From contig USEY01000039.1 of assembly GCA_900553815.1 (NCBI GenBank), positions 1 to 36,543 of the forward strand: a DNA stretch of 36,543 nt, in the 5' to 3' direction. How positions within the stretch are numbered: the stretch's first letter is position 1; each line of letters starts with the position of its first letter. The DNA comes from an uncultured Bacteroides sp. (GTDB taxonomy: Bacteria; Bacteroidota; Bacteroidia; Bacteroidales; Bacteroidaceae). Made by a program: the position numbers and the translations under genes. The notes beneath the pieces are model-generated. The model was not told the DNA's origin. It was given only the letters and a program-made list of their open reading frames with translations, and did no database searches. This document shows, in pieces, positions 36,526 through 36,543 of this stretch.

Positions 36526-36543
36526 AAATTAGTTGTTTATTAA

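Overview
The window looks like chromosomal DNA from a Bacteroides species or a close relative in the Bacteroidales. Evidence: many intergenic regions carry the Bacteroidetes -7 promoter element TAnnTTTG; Shine-Dalgarno sequences are weak or absent; a SusB-type GH97 glucosidase is present; the F-type ATP synthase operon starts with beta and epsilon (atpD-atpC) and runs through to atpG; and an Rnf complex operon is present. The species cannot be fixed from the sequence alone.

Layout. Positions 1-8850 are an accessory-like stretch: a membrane-anchored nitroreductase, a three-TM protein of unknown function, two GNAT acetyltransferases around an iron-sulfur-flavoprotein-like reductase, an ATPase/HNH pair resembling the Septu (PtuA/PtuB) anti-phage system, a tandem-GNAT fusion, an HXXEE membrane protein, a DUF2200 protein and an SDR oxidoreductase. 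Positions 8851-9849 hold no intact gene, only hairpins, a 22-bp-periodic repeat array and a decayed gene end. Then come a secreted CocE/NonD-type hydrolase with a divergent AraC regulator, and minus-strand housekeeping genes: class II fructose-bisphosphate aldolase, gcvT-pepT, a PurF-like protein lacking its glutaminase catalytic residues, and a GH97 enzyme. A plus-strand crcB converges on the complete atp operon (21511-29304, minus strand). A second 22-bp repeat array, a WalJ-like metallo-beta-lactamase-fold protein and a tRNA-Lys follow. The right end is the rnfBCDGEA operon on the minus strand.

How the genes work together. The Rnf complex couples ferredoxin:NAD+ electron transfer to ion pumping, and the ATP synthase uses or restores the ion gradient, so much of the window is membrane energy conservation. 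Aldolase, GH97 and PepT supply central carbon and nitrogen metabolism. The ATPase/HNH pair is the clearest defence module.

Most notable signals: (1) a roughly 212-bp palindromic MITE-like element with terminal inverted repeats and apparent target-site duplications, in two full copies and one truncated copy, one of them inserted between atpA and atpG; (2) two intergenic arrays of quasi-palindromic TTT...AAA units with a 22-bp period; (3) the glutaminase-dead PurF paralogue; (4) the Septu-like pair and its downstream genes. All calls come from reading the sequence without database searches.
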